Shown in pieces: positions 1 through 8,643 of a stretch of 64,000 bases of DNA (position 1 is its first letter; each line of letters starts with the position of its first letter). The position numbers and the translations under genes are program-made. The DNA comes from Halomonas organivorans (GTDB taxonomy: Bacteria; Pseudomonadota; Gammaproteobacteria; Pseudomonadales; Halomonadaceae), in contig NZ_JACHXM010000006.1 of NCBI RefSeq assembly GCF_014192055.1, positions 126,746-190,745 of the forward strand. Reading direction: 5' to 3'. The notes beneath the pieces are model-generated. The model saw only the letters and a list, made by a program, of their open reading frames with translations, made no database searches and had not been told where the DNA came from.

Positions 1-135
1 AAGTGGTGAGTGGCTAAAACCGAGTGCGGTGGTCGGGATTGTCAGGGCGCGGGGAGTCGCTTACCATGAAAGGCAACACCTCATACCGGCCCGTGCCAAG
101 GCCGTTCCCGGTACGGCTCGACCAGCGAGAGAGCA

Positions 136-726
136 ATGAGCGAGAGCATCCAGATCACCGACAGCGCCCAGGACTACCTTGCCGAACTGCTGGCCAAGCA
201 GAACGTCGAGGGTATTGCCGTGCGTATCTTCATCACTCAGCCCGGCACGCCCTACGCCGAGACCTGCCTGGCCTACTGCCGGCCCGGCGAGGAGGAGCCC
301 AGCGATGAGCGCCTGGAGCTCGACAAGATCGCCGTCTATCTGGACACCAACAGCATCCCCTTCCTGGAAGAGGCCGTAGTCGACTTCAACGCCGATCGCA
401 TGGGCGGTCAGCTGACCATCAAGGCGCCCAACGCCAAGATGCCCAAGGTCAACGCGGATAGCCCCTTGGCCGATCGCGTCAACTACGTGCTCTACAGCGA
501 GATCAACCCGGGGCTTGCGGCCCACGGCGGCGAGATCAAGCTGGTCGAGTTGACCGACGAGCAGGTCGCGGTACTGGCTTTCGGTGGCGGCTGCCAGGGC
601 TGTGCCGCCGTCGACCTGACCCTCAAGGAGGGCGTCGAGAAGACCCTGCTGGAGCGGATCCCCGAGCTTGCCGGCATACGCGACGTGACCGACCACACGG
701 ACACCACCAACGCCTACTATCAATAA
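136..726 (+). CDS. nfuA: Fe-S biogenesis protein NfuA
   Basis: NfuA is a cytosolic carrier that receives Fe-S clusters and delivers them to apo-proteins, above all under oxidative stress or iron limitation. The 196-residue product has the family layout: an N-terminal degenerate A-type scaffold domain (about residues 5-95) and a C-terminal Nfu domain (about 110-185). The Nfu domain carries the cluster-binding motif GGCQGC with Cys153 and Cys156. Length matches the E. coli protein (191). The ATG follows a purine-rich stretch (GCGAGAGAGC). It is transcribed toward the KfrA-like gene, with about 40 bp between the convergent stops. Confidence 0.95.
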   Translation: MSESIQITDSAQDYLAELLAKQNVEGIAVRIFITQPGTPYAETCLAYCRPGEEEPSDERLELDKIAVYLDTNSIPFLEEAVVDFNADRMGGQLTIKAPNAKMPKVNADSPLADRVNYVLYSEINPGLAAHGGEIKLVELTDEQVAVLAFGGGCQGCAAVDLTLKEGVEKTLLERIPELAGIRDVTDHTDTTNAYYQ

Positions 727-766
727 GCACTGACAGTCGGCGCGCGGGAGGCGTGCCCGCCAGGTG

Positions 767-1819
767 CTATTCGTCTTCCCGCTGCTCGGGCCCCGCATCG
801 TCGGGGCCCGAGGCGTTTTCGGCCGCGGCTTCGAGCCGGGCCTGACTCTCCTGCATCATCTCCAGCGATGACCACAGTCGCGCCTCGAGCTGTTTCTCCA
901 ATCCCTCCACGCGAGCCTGGCGAGCGGCCAGGGCCGCCTGGCTATCCGCCAGCCGTGCCTCGAGGCGGGCCCTCTCCTGATCCAGGCTGTCTCGAGAGGT
1001 TTCGACATCGCGCCTTGCCTGTTCTTCGCTGCGCCGTCGCTTCTCTTCCTCCTGCAGCGCCTCACGCAGTGACTGCTGCTCCGAGCGCGCCGCCTCGAGC
1101 CGCTTTTCCAGCCGTTCGATTCGCGTCGCATGCGCTTTTTCGGCGCTTTGACGCTCCTGCCGCGCCTCGTCCACCAGTCCCATGAGGCGCGCCTCGGCGG
1201 CCTCATGACGCTGCTCCTCCTGGGCCAGGCGCCGCTGCTGGGCGGCCTCCTGGTCCTCCAGGGCCTGGCGGTGGGCCTGCGCCTGGCGTTCCAGCTCGCC
1301 CTGCAGCTCATCGAGCCGCGCCTCCAGGCGGCCGCGGGCGTCTCGCTGGCGAGCCTCGGCGGCCTGCAGGCTGTCGTGGTCGGCCTGCAGGCGTGCCAGC
1401 TCGGCGGTTTGCTCAGTCAGTCGCTCATCGGTGCGCGTCAGGTGTGCGGACAGGGCGGCTTCTCGCTGCTCGGCATCCTCGGCTCGTCGCTCGGCGGCGG
1501 TAACGCTCTCCTGCGCCTCGTCCACCTTGTCGTCGGCCTCGCGGCGATAGTGGACCAGCGCTTCGTTGGCGGCCTCCTGCGCCTGCTGCCATAGCGACTC
1601 GGCGAGCTCCTGTAGCGGCGCCGGCATGCCGCGCGGCGGTGGCACGTCGCGGTTCTCCTCGCGGCGCTTGCGCCATTCGCGCAGATGCTCGCTGATGGTG
1701 GTGAAGCTGCCGGTGCCCAGCGTCTCGCGGATCCGCTGCACGCTAGGCGCCTGGCCGGCGGCCATCAGTTCGTCGATCGCCCGCTGCACGTCTTCAAAGC
1801 GTACGCCGCTGCGTGCCAT
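767..1819 (-). CDS. KfrA-like DNA-binding coiled-coil protein
   Basis: The first 60 residues form a KfrA_N-type DNA-binding domain (plasmid replication region DNA-binding domain), recognisable from VRFEDVQRAIDELMAAG and the segment with TGSFTTISEHLREW. Residues 75-345 are one long Glu/Gln/Arg/Ala-rich coiled coil. Plasmid KfrA proteins are autorepressors that form filamentous oligomers and help plasmid segregation; chromosomal homologues are common in Halomonas and Pseudomonas and their role is unclear. A TATAGT -10-like hexamer lies upstream at 1868-1873 and the start has a GAGGAG ribosome site. The gene is divergent from a tyrosine recombinase across an AT-rich gap full of dyads that could be its own operator. 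Confidence 0.85.
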   Translation of the reverse strand: MARSGVRFEDVQRAIDELMAAGQAPSVQRIRETLGTGSFTTISEHLREWRKRREENRDVPPPRGMPAPLQELAESLWQQAQEAANEALVHYRREADDKVDEAQESVTAAERRAEDAEQREAALSAHLTRTDERLTEQTAELARLQADHDSLQAAEARQRDARGRLEARLDELQGELERQAQAHRQALEDQEAAQQRRLAQEEQRHEAAEARLMGLVDEARQERQSAEKAHATRIERLEKRLEAARSEQQSLREALQEEEKRRRSEEQARRDVETSRDSLDQERARLEARLADSQAALAARQARVEGLEKQLEARLWSSLEMMQESQARLEAAAENASGPDDAGPEQREDE

Positions 1820-1900
1820 ACCGTTCTCCTCGCTCTGATGTCGGCCCTGAGGGGCCTCATGGATCGCACTATACCCGTCTCGGGGCGTGCGATAAAGATA

Positions 1901-1975
1901 ATTACATTAAACGTAAAACGTAATTTACATTATGAAATTGAAGAGAAAATCAAGATTACGCGGCTTATCTTGATT
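1901..1975. promoter_or_regulatory. AT-rich intergenic block with dyads, candidate KfrA operator
   Basis: The 332-bp gap between the KfrA-like gene and the recombinase (1820-2151) is far richer in A+T than its neighbours. It holds a direct repeat TTACATTA (1902-1909 and 1925-1932), an ACGTAAAACGT dyad between them (1911-1921), and a 9-bp perfect inverted repeat AATCAAGAT/ATCTTGATT (1948-1956 and 1967-1975, 10-nt spacer). KfrA proteins repress their own promoter by binding such repeats, so an operator is the first guess. A recombination site for the adjacent recombinase is the alternative. No gene is seen in the gap. Confidence 0.45.
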
Positions 1976-2151
1976 ATTTGTGGCGTAACGCCGATACTGC
2001 GTTCGGGTAGAGCAGATGATTGAATTCAAAGGGCAAAATGGCGACAGAAGGGCAGCAGGTGGCCTGTTGTCGACTGTCGGTGACGGCTCAGCCGCCAATG
2101 GGGGTGGTGTAAGTGCCCAGGAAGGAGGTTAAAGGAAGGGGGGTTAAAGGA

Positions 2152-3378
2152 ATGGCTCAGGGCAGTGAGAAAAAGGGACAGCGGGAAGCGCTGACGGCTC
2201 GGGCGGCGGCGCTGAATGAGCGGATGGGCGAGGTGCTGGATCGCAGCGAGCTGTCGGCGCACCAGGCGCCGCAGGCCGGTCGTGCACATATCGCGGCGAA
2301 CAGCGATGCCGAGGCGGTCGCGCAGTGGCTCGGCGAGTATCGCGCCAGCCCGAATACCCAACGGGCCTATCGGCGCGAGGCGGAGCGGCTGCTGCTGTGG
2401 CTGGGCGAGCAGCACCTCGCGCTTGCCGAGGTGCGCCGCAACCAACTGGACGCCTTCGAGGCCTTCCTGAGCGATCCGCAGCCCCGCGAGCGCTGGGTCG
2501 GGACAACCCGGCCGCGCCATGACCCGCGCTGGCGGCCGTTCCGTGGTCCGCTGTCGCCGGCCAGCCGCCGGCAGTGCCTGGTCATCCTGCAGGGGCTCTT
2601 CGCCTGGCTGGTGGAGGCGGGCTGGGTCGGGCATAACCCGTTCCGGCTGATGCGCGACAAGCGCCGCCGCCTGGACAATCGCCAGGGCAGGGTGGAACGC
2701 TACCTGGAGAAGCCGCTGTGGGACTGGCTGTGGCAGTGGCTGAATGAGGCGCCGGGCGAAGATGCCGCTCCGCGGGCGCGCTTCGAGCACGAGCGCCGCC
2801 GCTTCGCGTTCGGCTTCGCCTACCTGCTCGCACCCAGGATCGGTGAGATGGCGGCGGCGAGCATGCAGGACGTGCATCGCCGGGAGGGGCGCTGGTGGTG
2901 GCACACGGTGGGCAAGGGCGGCAAGGCGGCGAGCATCCCCGTGCCGCCGGACATGATGCGCCTGCTCGCCCGGTGGCGAAGCGCGCTCGGCCTTGCGCCC
3001 GAGCCGGGGCCGGACGAGGTCACGCCGATGCTGCGAGGACTCGACGGCCGGCGCGGGCTCGGCGAGAACCGGCTCTATCGGTTGATGCGCGAGACCTTCG
3101 CCCGGGCGGCGGATGATCTGGAGGCGCGCCAGGGCGAGGAAAGCGCCCGCGAGGCCGCGCTGCTGCGGCGCGCCACGCCGCACTGGCTGCGCCACACGGC
3201 GCTCACCCACCAGGCCCAGGCCGGCGTCGAGCTACGCTATCTGGCCGAGACGGCTCGCCACTCGCGGCTCGATACCACCGCCCGCTACCTGCACGCCGAG
3301 GATGCCGAATGGCATCGCCAGCAGTCGCGCCACGGCCTGTCGCCGGGGGCGGACGACGAGGGTGCTCAAGCGGTATAA
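2152..3378 (+). CDS. tyrosine recombinase / site-specific integrase
   Basis: A 408-residue tyrosine recombinase. Residues about 55-150 form the N-terminal SAM-like core-binding domain (PNTQRAYRREAERLLLWL). The catalytic domain keeps the full set: Arg in LAPRIGEMAA, Lys in GKGGKAASIPVP, HxxR in PHWLRHTALTH, then His in ARHSRLDTTARY and the nucleophile Tyr in that same stretch. The ATG at 2152 is preferred over a GTG at 2113 because AGGAAGGGGGG lies just upstream of it. It is not beside a tRNA or phage genes, and its partner is the divergent KfrA-like gene, so it looks like a resident chromosomal recombinase rather than an active island integrase. The target site is unknown. Confidence 0.88.
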   Translation: MAQGSEKKGQREALTARAAALNERMGEVLDRSELSAHQAPQAGRAHIAANSDAEAVAQWLGEYRASPNTQRAYRREAERLLLWLGEQHLALAEVRRNQLDAFEAFLSDPQPRERWVGTTRPRHDPRWRPFRGPLSPASRRQCLVILQGLFAWLVEAGWVGHNPFRLMRDKRRRLDNRQGRVERYLEKPLWDWLWQWLNEAPGEDAAPRARFEHERRRFAFGFAYLLAPRIGEMAAASMQDVHRREGRWWWHTVGKGGKAASIPVPPDMMRLLARWRSALGLAPEPGPDEVTPMLRGLDGRRGLGENRLYRLMRETFARAADDLEARQGEESAREAALLRRATPHWLRHTALTHQAQAGVELRYLAETARHSRLDTTARYLHAEDAEWHRQQSRHGLSPGADDEGAQAV

Positions 3379-3405
3379 TGGCACCAACAGCAGTGAGGAG
3401 TTTGC

Positions 3406-3828
3406 ATGACCACCATGACCGCCGAGCAGGCCCAGCAGGAACTCGTCGACGAGTTCGAGATGTTCGACAACTGGATGGATCGCTACCAGTACATCATCGA
3501 CCTTGGCAAGCAGCTGCCGGCCTTCCCAGAGGAGTGGAAGACCGACGAGCGCAAGATCCAGGGCTGCCAGTCCAACGTCTGGATGCACCACGCGCGCGAC
3601 GGCGAGCGCCTGCATTTCCAGGCGATCTCCGATGCCGCCATCGTCTCCGGCCTGATCGCCGTGCTGATGCGCATCTACAACGATCGTCGGCCGCAAGACA
3701 TTCGCGACACCAGCCCGCACTTCCTCAAGGACCTGGGCCTCGACAAGCACCTGTCGCCGACGCGCAGCAATGGCCTGAATGCCATGCTGGAGCGCATCTA
3801 TCGGGTCGCCGAACAGGAAGCCGCCTGA
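3406..3828 (+). CDS. sufE: SufE family cysteine desulfuration protein
   Basis: SufE takes persulfide sulfur from the cysteine desulfurase SufS, or CsdA in the CsdE paralogue, and passes it to the Fe-S scaffold. The 140-residue product has the SufE fold signature, including the acceptor cysteine Cys54 in KIQGCQSNVW, which aligns with Cys51 of E. coli SufE. It starts 27 bp after the recombinase stop, with GTGAGGAG upstream. No sufS or csdA is in the window, so SufE and CsdE cannot be told apart here. It ends in a stem-loop shared with the convergent yidD. Confidence 0.9.
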   Translation: MTTMTAEQAQQELVDEFEMFDNWMDRYQYIIDLGKQLPAFPEEWKTDERKIQGCQSNVWMHHARDGERLHFQAISDAAIVSGLIAVLMRIYNDRRPQDIRDTSPHFLKDLGLDKHLSPTRSNGLNAMLERIYRVAEQEAA

Positions 3829-3845
3829 GTTTTTTCGGCATCGAG

Positions 3846-3887
3846 AAACCGCCCGCAGGTGATCGGGGGATTTCCTGCGGGCGGTTT
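3846..3887. terminator. bidirectional stem-loop terminator between sufE and yidD
   Basis: A perfect 14-bp inverted repeat (AAACCGCCCGCAGG at 3846-3859, CCTGCGGGCGGTTT at 3874-3887) with a 14-nt loop lies between two convergent genes. The arms end in AAA/TTT, and a T-run precedes it on the + strand (TTTTTT at about 3831-3836), which serves the minus-strand direction. Confidence 0.75.
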
Positions 3888-3919
3888 GCGTTCGGGTACC
3901 GATACGCCACGTACTGCGG

Positions 3920-4276
3920 CTACCGCGCTGCCTTGTCGTTTGGCGATGCCTCGTCAGGATCGCGACAGCGGAAATGCTCGTCGAGCTCGGGGTCTTCCCG
4001 GCACAGCCGCTCGCTGGGGCCCCCGGGAACCGGATCGATGCCGCCATCGGCGCCCGGATGGCAGCGCGCAATGCGCCTGATGGCAAGCCAGCCGCCCTTG
4101 AGTGGGCCATGAACCTTCAGGGCTTCTGACGTGTAGTGGGAGCAGCTCGGCCAGTAGCGACAGCGCGGGCCGAGCAGAGGGCTCAGGATCAGTTGATAGG
4201 CCTTGACCGCCCCCAGCAGAGGTAGCACCAGCAGGCGTCCGGCGTGATGCCGGATGCGGTGGAGAAGGGCGGTCAT
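3920..4276 (-). CDS. yidD: membrane protein insertion efficiency factor YidD
   Basis: YidD is a small inner-membrane-associated protein that helps YidC-dependent membrane protein insertion. The signature is clear: [20 protein letters not shown] followed by CSHY and the downstream [13 protein letters not shown]. At 118 residues it is longer than E. coli YidD (85); the extra charged C-terminal tail (about residues 85-118) is variable in the family. It is not next to rnpA/yidC as in many bacteria. It starts only 4 bp after hisI, so it is probably in one transcription unit with zur and hisI. Confidence 0.92.
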   Translation of the reverse strand: MTALLHRIRHHAGRLLVLPLLGAVKAYQLILSPLLGPRCRYWPSCSHYTSEALKVHGPLKGGWLAIRRIARCHPGADGGIDPVPGGPSERLCREDPELDEHFRCRDPDEASPNDKAAR

Positions 4277-4280
4277 GGCA

Positions 4281-4721
4281 TCACGACTGGCCGTAGAGCG
4301 CCGCGGGGTCGATCAGCGGCGCGGAGGCGATCCGTGCCTGCTCGCCTTCAAGAACCACGTAGAAGCAGCTGCGACGCCCGGTGTGACAGGCGGGCCCTGT
4401 CTGCTCGACCTGCAGCAGCAGGGTATCGCCGTCGCAGTCGAGAGCGGCGCTCTTCAGGCGCTGCTGCTGGCCCGATGACTCTCCCTTGCGCCACAGCTTG
4501 CCTCGCGAACGCGACCAGTAGCAGACCTGGCTGGTGGCGAGCGTTTCTTCCAGGGACTCGCGATTCATCCATGCCATCATCAGCACCTCCCCGCTGTCAT
4601 GCTGCTGGGCGATGGCGGGAATCAGGCCGTCGTCATTGAAGCGGATGGCATCCAGGATCTCGCCGAGCGGGCGCCGGCTGTCGCGCTCGGCGCCTTCCAG
4701 GCGCTTGAAGGTATCGGTCAT
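4281..4721 (-). CDS. hisI: phosphoribosyl-AMP cyclohydrolase HisI
   Basis: HisI opens the purine ring of phosphoribosyl-AMP in the third step of histidine biosynthesis. It is the single-domain form (146 residues, no HisE fusion). The Mg-binding Asp cluster and first Zn cysteine are in DCDGD, and the other two Zn cysteines are in [13 protein letters not shown]. The ATG at 4721 is chosen because it overlaps the stop of the upstream Fur-family gene (ATGA), indicating translational coupling. Lying behind a Zur-type regulator rather than with other his genes suggests a link to zinc supply. Confidence 0.93.
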   Translation of the reverse strand: MTDTFKRLEGAERDSRRPLGEILDAIRFNDDGLIPAIAQQHDSGEVLMMAWMNRESLEETLATSQVCYWSRSRGKLWRKGESSGQQQRLKSAALDCDGDTLLLQVEQTGPACHTGRRSCFYVVLEGEQARIASAPLIDPAALYGQS

Positions 4722-5197
4722 GAGCTCTCCGATGCTCGAGGTGTCGCAGAGGTCGATCGGCAGGCCTCGCATTGGCCAAGCAGCTCGATGGTCTGACGCT
4801 GCACGGCGAAGCCTAGTTCACGGGCGCGGCGGCCGAGCTGGGCGTTGATGTCGTCGAGATGCAGCTCTTCTACCCGCCCGCAGTCCCGGCAGATCAGCAG
4901 CTGGAAGCCATGGGCATGCTCCGGGCAGGGGCAGGCCACGTAAGCATTGAGCGACTCGATTCGGTGCACCAGGCCCTGGTCGATCAGAAACTCCAGGGCA
5001 CGATACACGGTCGGGGGGCGGGCGGACGCATGCTCGGTGGCGAGGCGATCGAGCAGCTCGTAGGCCTTCAGTCCGCCACGGGTGTCGGCAATCAGTTGCA
5101 GCACGCGCTGGCGGATCGGCGTGAAGCGCACGCCACGCTGACGGCACTGTCGCTCAGCCTGTTGCATCAGGGCGCTGGAATCGGTCATGCGGGCCAT
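4718..5197 (-). CDS. zur: Fur family regulator, Zur type
   Basis: A 159-residue Fur-superfamily repressor. The N-terminal winged helix (about residues 10-85) has the recognition segment [20 protein letters not shown]. The C-terminal dimerisation domain carries two CxxC pairs, Cys103/Cys106 and Cys143/Cys146, typical of the structural zinc site. The segment with [17 protein letters not shown] and the absence of the Fur HHDH motif favour Zur over Fur. A second in-frame ATG at 5188 is also possible; neither start has a strong ribosome site. It overlaps hisI by 4 nt, and zinc-enzyme synthesis may share its control. Confidence 0.82.
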   Translation of the reverse strand: MARMTDSSALMQQAERQCRQRGVRFTPIRQRVLQLIADTRGGLKAYELLDRLATEHASARPPTVYRALEFLIDQGLVHRIESLNAYVACPCPEHAHGFQLLICRDCGRVEELHLDDINAQLGRRARELGFAVQRQTIELLGQCEACRSTSATPRASESS

Positions 5198-5269
5198 GCG
5201 GTGTTGGATTGAGGGTCATATTCTACGCGCCCGGCATGTTCCGAGCCAGCCGACCGGGGCAGGGCGGCC

Positions 5270-6250
5270 TCAGGCCTCGGCCGTTTCCCGGGCCACCCGT
5301 TCGAGTTCGCTGCGCCGGGCAAAGTGGTGCTGGGCGAAGGCGACGCGCTCATCGGGGGCGATGCCATCGGGCTGCTGCTCGATGAGGTCGAGCCGGGGCC
5401 GCAGCCCTTCGCCGTTGGCCATCTGGATGGCCAGGCCGGGGCGAGCGTTCAGCTCCAGCAGCATCGGGCCATGCTGGCGGTCCAGCACCATGTCGGTGCC
5501 GAGATACCCGAGCGCCGTCATCTCGTAGCAGCTGGCCGCCAACTCCAGCAGCGTCTTCCAGCCGGGGATCTGCAGGCTGGCCAGCTCGTGGCCGGTATCC
5601 GGGTGGTCGTGGCGGGCACGGTCGAACTGCACGCCGCGGATCGCCGTGCCGCTGGCGATGTCGATGCCCACCCCCACGGCGCCCTGGTGCAGGTTGGCCT
5701 TGCCGTCGGAGGCGGCGGTCGACAGCCTCATCATGGCCATCACCGGGTAGCCCTTGAAGACGATGACTCGAATGTCGGGGACCCCTTCGTAGCTGTACTC
5801 GGCGAAGGTCTCGTCGAAATCGATCAGCGCCTCGATCAGCGCCACGTCTGGCGAACCGCCCAGCGAGTAGAGCCCGGACAGGATGTTGGAAACGTGACGT
5901 TCGACGTCCTCGAGGCTGAGGTGCGCGCCGCTGGGCTTGACGAAGTGCACGCCGTCGCGGCGCTCGATGACCAGGATCCCCTTGCCGCCGCTGCCCTTGG
6001 CCGGCTTGATCACGAAGCCGGAGTGGGCGGCCAGCATCTCGTGGATGTGCTTGACGCCGAACTGGGTGGTCACCGTGCCGATCAGCGCCGGCGTGGTGAT
6101 TGCATGCTGCTGAGCGAGCAGCTTGGTCTTGAGCTTGTCGTCGACGAGCGGGTACAGCCGTCGGTCGTTGTAGCGGCCGATATAGCGAATGTTACGCCGA
6201 TTCATGCCGATGATGCCCTTGGCGCGCAGCCGTGCCGGGGAGGTCCACAT
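5270..6250 (-). CDS. RimK-like ATP-grasp ligase (alpha-L-glutamate ligase-related)
   Basis: A 326-residue ATP-grasp enzyme of the RimK-related group. The nucleotide-binding segment GFVIKPAKGSGGKGILVI is clear, and the metal-binding Glu/Asn are in LLELNARPGLAIQMANG. ATP-grasp ligases activate a carboxylate as acyl-phosphate and form an amide, here presumably adding an amino acid to a peptide or small acceptor. The start is 3 bp after the stop of the 7TM transglutaminase gene, with GGAGGA upstream, so it is the last gene of a three-gene operon. The substrate is unknown. This set has been noted in comparative genomics of amidoligases, but I know of no settled function. Confidence 0.85.
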   Translation of the reverse strand: MWTSPARLRAKGIIGMNRRNIRYIGRYNDRRLYPLVDDKLKTKLLAQQHAITTPALIGTVTTQFGVKHIHEMLAAHSGFVIKPAKGSGGKGILVIERRDGVHFVKPSGAHLSLEDVERHVSNILSGLYSLGGSPDVALIEALIDFDETFAEYSYEGVPDIRVIVFKGYPVMAMMRLSTAASDGKANLHQGAVGVGIDIASGTAIRGVQFDRARHDHPDTGHELASLQIPGWKTLLELAASCYEMTALGYLGTDMVLDRQHGPMLLELNARPGLAIQMANGEGLRPRLDLIEQQPDGIAPDERVAFAQHHFARRSELERVARETAEA

Positions 6251-6253
6251 GCG

Positions 6254-7768
6254 TCAGTCGTCCTCCGTGACCGGCTTGAAGCGGCGCAGCTCGAGCAGCC
6301 GGTAACCGGTGTAGTTGCCGAGCATCAGGATCAGCGCCATCAGGATCAGCTGGACGCCGAGGAAATTGAAAGTGATGTGCCGGATCCACGGGTTGTTCAT
6401 GGCCAGATAGGCAAGCACCGCGGTGAGCAGGCTGCCCCCGCCTTGTATCAGCACTTCCTTGGGCCCTTCCTCTTCCCACAGGATCGACATGCGCTCGATG
6501 GTCCACGACAGGATGATCATCGGGAAGAAGGTGATCTGCAGCCCGGCGTTGAGGCCGAGCCGGAACGACAGCACGGAGAACAGCGAAATGATGGCGATCA
6601 CCGTAATGATGACCGCCGTCACCCTCGCCACCAGCAATAGATTCAAGTAGGACAGGTAGTTACGAATCACCAGCCCCACGGCGACCACCAGCAGGAAGCC
6701 GACCAGGCCGGTGAGCAGGGTAGTCTGTATGAAGGCCAGGGCGATCAGCACCGGCATGAAGGTGCCCGACGTCTTGATACCGATCAGCACACGCAGCAGC
6801 ACCACGACCAGGGCGCCGATGGGAATCAGCAGGATGGTCTGGAACAGCGCCTGCTCTTCGAGCGGCAGGCTATGGATGGAGAAGTTGAGCAGGGTACCGG
6901 CGTCCTCTGCCAGCTGGCTGCGAACCGCGGCGGCGGCCGGCTGGCTACGCGAGATCATCGAGAAGCTGACCCGCGAGTTGGTCCCGCCCTGGACCTCGAG
7001 CACCGAGCGGCCGGCATTTTCCCACATCAGCAGGTTGTCCGGACGCCCCTGGTCGCCGGTGGCCGGGTCGAACAGGGCGCTGTCATTACCATCGTAGACC
7101 TGGATCCATGAGGTCAGGGTCTGGCGGCGCCGGCCATTTTCCAGCAGCAGCCCGCTGACCTCGCGGGCCGGCACTCCCGCCTGGTCCAGCAGGCGCAGAA
7201 GCAGCGGCCCCCGATCGAACTGGGTCAGCAGCAGGCGGGCGTTCTCACCCTGGCGCTCATCACTGAAGTCGTTGATCAGCTGACGGGCGAAGGTGAAGGG
7301 ATTGGCGCTGCGCGACCAGGCATGATCGATGACTTCCTGGGCGGCGGTATCGTAGGGTGGCTCCCAGACCACGTTGGGATCCGGCGTCGGGGGCGGGACG
7401 TCGTTGGCCCGGGCCTGGGGGGCGACCAGGATCTGGGCGCTGTAATAGAGCTGCTGGTTGCCCTGGGCGTCGCGTACCGACCACAGGGCACGCCGGGCAC
7501 CGTCTTCTTCCAGGTAGTTCAGGCCATAGCCAGGGGAAGCGGTATGTTCGGTGAGCACCCGGAAGCCGCGCTGGGTGGAAGGCAAGGCCATTTCCACCTT
7601 GGCGGGACCGCCGTCGGCGCGGAAATTCACCTGCGCTTCGATCTCCCAGACCTGGCGCTGCTCGCCCGGCGTCCAGGGGACCTCGAACTGGACGTGGCGA
7701 TGCACGCTCATGGCAATGCCGGCGACCAGCAGCAGGGCGACGATGAGATAGAAGGGCAGTCGGGTCAT
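6254..7768 (-). CDS. inactive transglutaminase fused to seven TM helices
   Basis: A 504-residue membrane protein. One N-terminal membrane anchor (residues 5-22) leads into a periplasmic domain (about 30-290) resembling a transglutaminase-like protease but without an evident Cys-His-Asp triad. The C-terminal half (about 305-500) is a run of hydrophobic helices starting at LFQTILLIPIGALVVVLLRV. This fits the Inactive_transglut plus 7TM_transglut architecture. In the family the inactive domain is thought to bind a peptide or protein ligand. It lies between the protease and ATP-grasp genes (35 and 3 bp gaps), so it is likely the membrane component of one system. Confidence 0.85.
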   Translation of the reverse strand: MTRLPFYLIVALLLVAGIAMSVHRHVQFEVPWTPGEQRQVWEIEAQVNFRADGGPAKVEMALPSTQRGFRVLTEHTASPGYGLNYLEEDGARRALWSVRDAQGNQQLYYSAQILVAPQARANDVPPPTPDPNVVWEPPYDTAAQEVIDHAWSRSANPFTFARQLINDFSDERQGENARLLLTQFDRGPLLLRLLDQAGVPAREVSGLLLENGRRRQTLTSWIQVYDGNDSALFDPATGDQGRPDNLLMWENAGRSVLEVQGGTNSRVSFSMISRSQPAAAAVRSQLAEDAGTLLNFSIHSLPLEEQALFQTILLIPIGALVVVLLRVLIGIKTSGTFMPVLIALAFIQTTLLTGLVGFLLVVAVGLVIRNYLSYLNLLLVARVTAVIITVIAIISLFSVLSFRLGLNAGLQITFFPMIILSWTIERMSILWEEEGPKEVLIQGGGSLLTAVLAYLAMNNPWIRHITFNFLGVQLILMALILMLGNYTGYRLLELRRFKPVTEDD

Positions 7769-7803
7769 GTCGGCTTCCTTGGATGCGGGGCGTGACTCAC
7801 CAC

Positions 7804-8643
7804 TCAGGGGGCCGTCGCGTCATCTTGTGTTTCGGGAGCGGCGTCGGCCTCCGCTGCCGACGAAGAGGGATATTCGGGGCGGTCATACACGTGCCGGCGC
7901 GCAACATCGACGATGGCAATGTCCATGAGGAAGCGGCGCCCGAGCAGGACGGGATAGTCGAGATGCGTGCGATCGTTGAGGGTGAACTCCACGGCCTCGC
8001 GAAGCGGCCCCAGCGTCATCAGCAGACGGATCACCGGGCGCGATTCCTCGCCGGCGGCCTGGACGACCTTGACCCGGCGTTCCACCGGCGCCTCGATCCA
8101 GTCGTCACGCACGGCCTCGACCACGGCATCTTCATCGTTGAGGCCCAGCTTGAAGCGCACCCAATCCTCGCCGTCGCGTTCGAACGAGGTGATCTCCGTC
8201 GCCGACAGCGAGGACGTGTTGGCACCGGAATCCACGCGGGCCTCCAGGTAGGTCCCGACCTTGGGCAGGCCGATCCACTCGTTGCGGCCCACCAGGGTCT
8301 TGTTGTCCAGGCGCTCGTCCGCGGCCGGACACTCGCGGGTCACCGGCTCCTGTGGCGTGTCGTCTCGCAGGCCGGACAGGTCGCGTCGCACCTCGCGCAG
8401 CAGGTGGCCCACCTCGCGCACGTCGGCACGCAGGCCTAGCTGTTCGTCACGCTGACGCATCAGCGCCTGGTCTCGCGCATCGCAGCGGGCCTCGAGCTGT
8501 GTCTCGAGGCGGTCGATGCGTGTCTCGAAGGCCTGGGGCGTCAGCGGCTCGGGCGGCTCCTCGCGGTGCATGGGCACCAGACCACAGCCTCCGAGCGACA
8601 GCAGGACGGCGAGCGGCAGAATCAGCGAGGGGCGAATCGGCAT
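7804..8643 (-). CDS. retropepsin-like lipoprotein of the RimB / ATP-dependent Zn protease family
   Basis: A 279-residue lipoprotein. The start at 8643 gives a signal peptide ending in LSLGGC, with Cys20 lipidated. Residues 35-95 form a short coiled coil, and the C-terminal domain (about 115-265) is the 'putative ATP-dependent Zn protease' family. The family name is misleading: the domain has the aspartyl-protease signature DSGANTSS (Asp138) and the ending PVLLGRRFLMD, as in retropepsins. It is first in an operon with a 7TM inactive transglutaminase and a RimK-like ligase, echoing RimB beside RimK in pseudomonads. It probably trims or binds whatever the ligase makes, at the periplasmic face. 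Confidence 0.85.
   Translation of the reverse strand: MPIRPSLILPLAVLLSLGGCGLVPMHREEPPEPLTPQAFETRIDRLETQLEARCDARDQALMRQRDEQLGLRADVREVGHLLREVRRDLSGLRDDTPQEPVTRECPAADERLDNKTLVGRNEWIGLPKVGTYLEARVDSGANTSSLSATEITSFERDGEDWVRFKLGLNDEDAVVEAVRDDWIEAPVERRVKVVQAAGEESRPVIRLLMTLGPLREAVEFTLNDRTHLDYPVLLGRRFLMDIAIVDVARRHVYDRPEYPSSSAAEADAAPETQDDATAP

Noticed and set aside
61-798. A 245-codon minus-strand frame opposite nfuA
   Set aside because: nfuA has its CxxC motif and proper length; the antisense frame is Val/Gly/Leu/Asp-rich without motifs.
2026-3210. A 394-codon minus-strand frame over the recombinase
   Set aside because: The recombinase on the plus strand has all catalytic residues; the opposite frame is Pro/Arg/Gln/His-rich noise.
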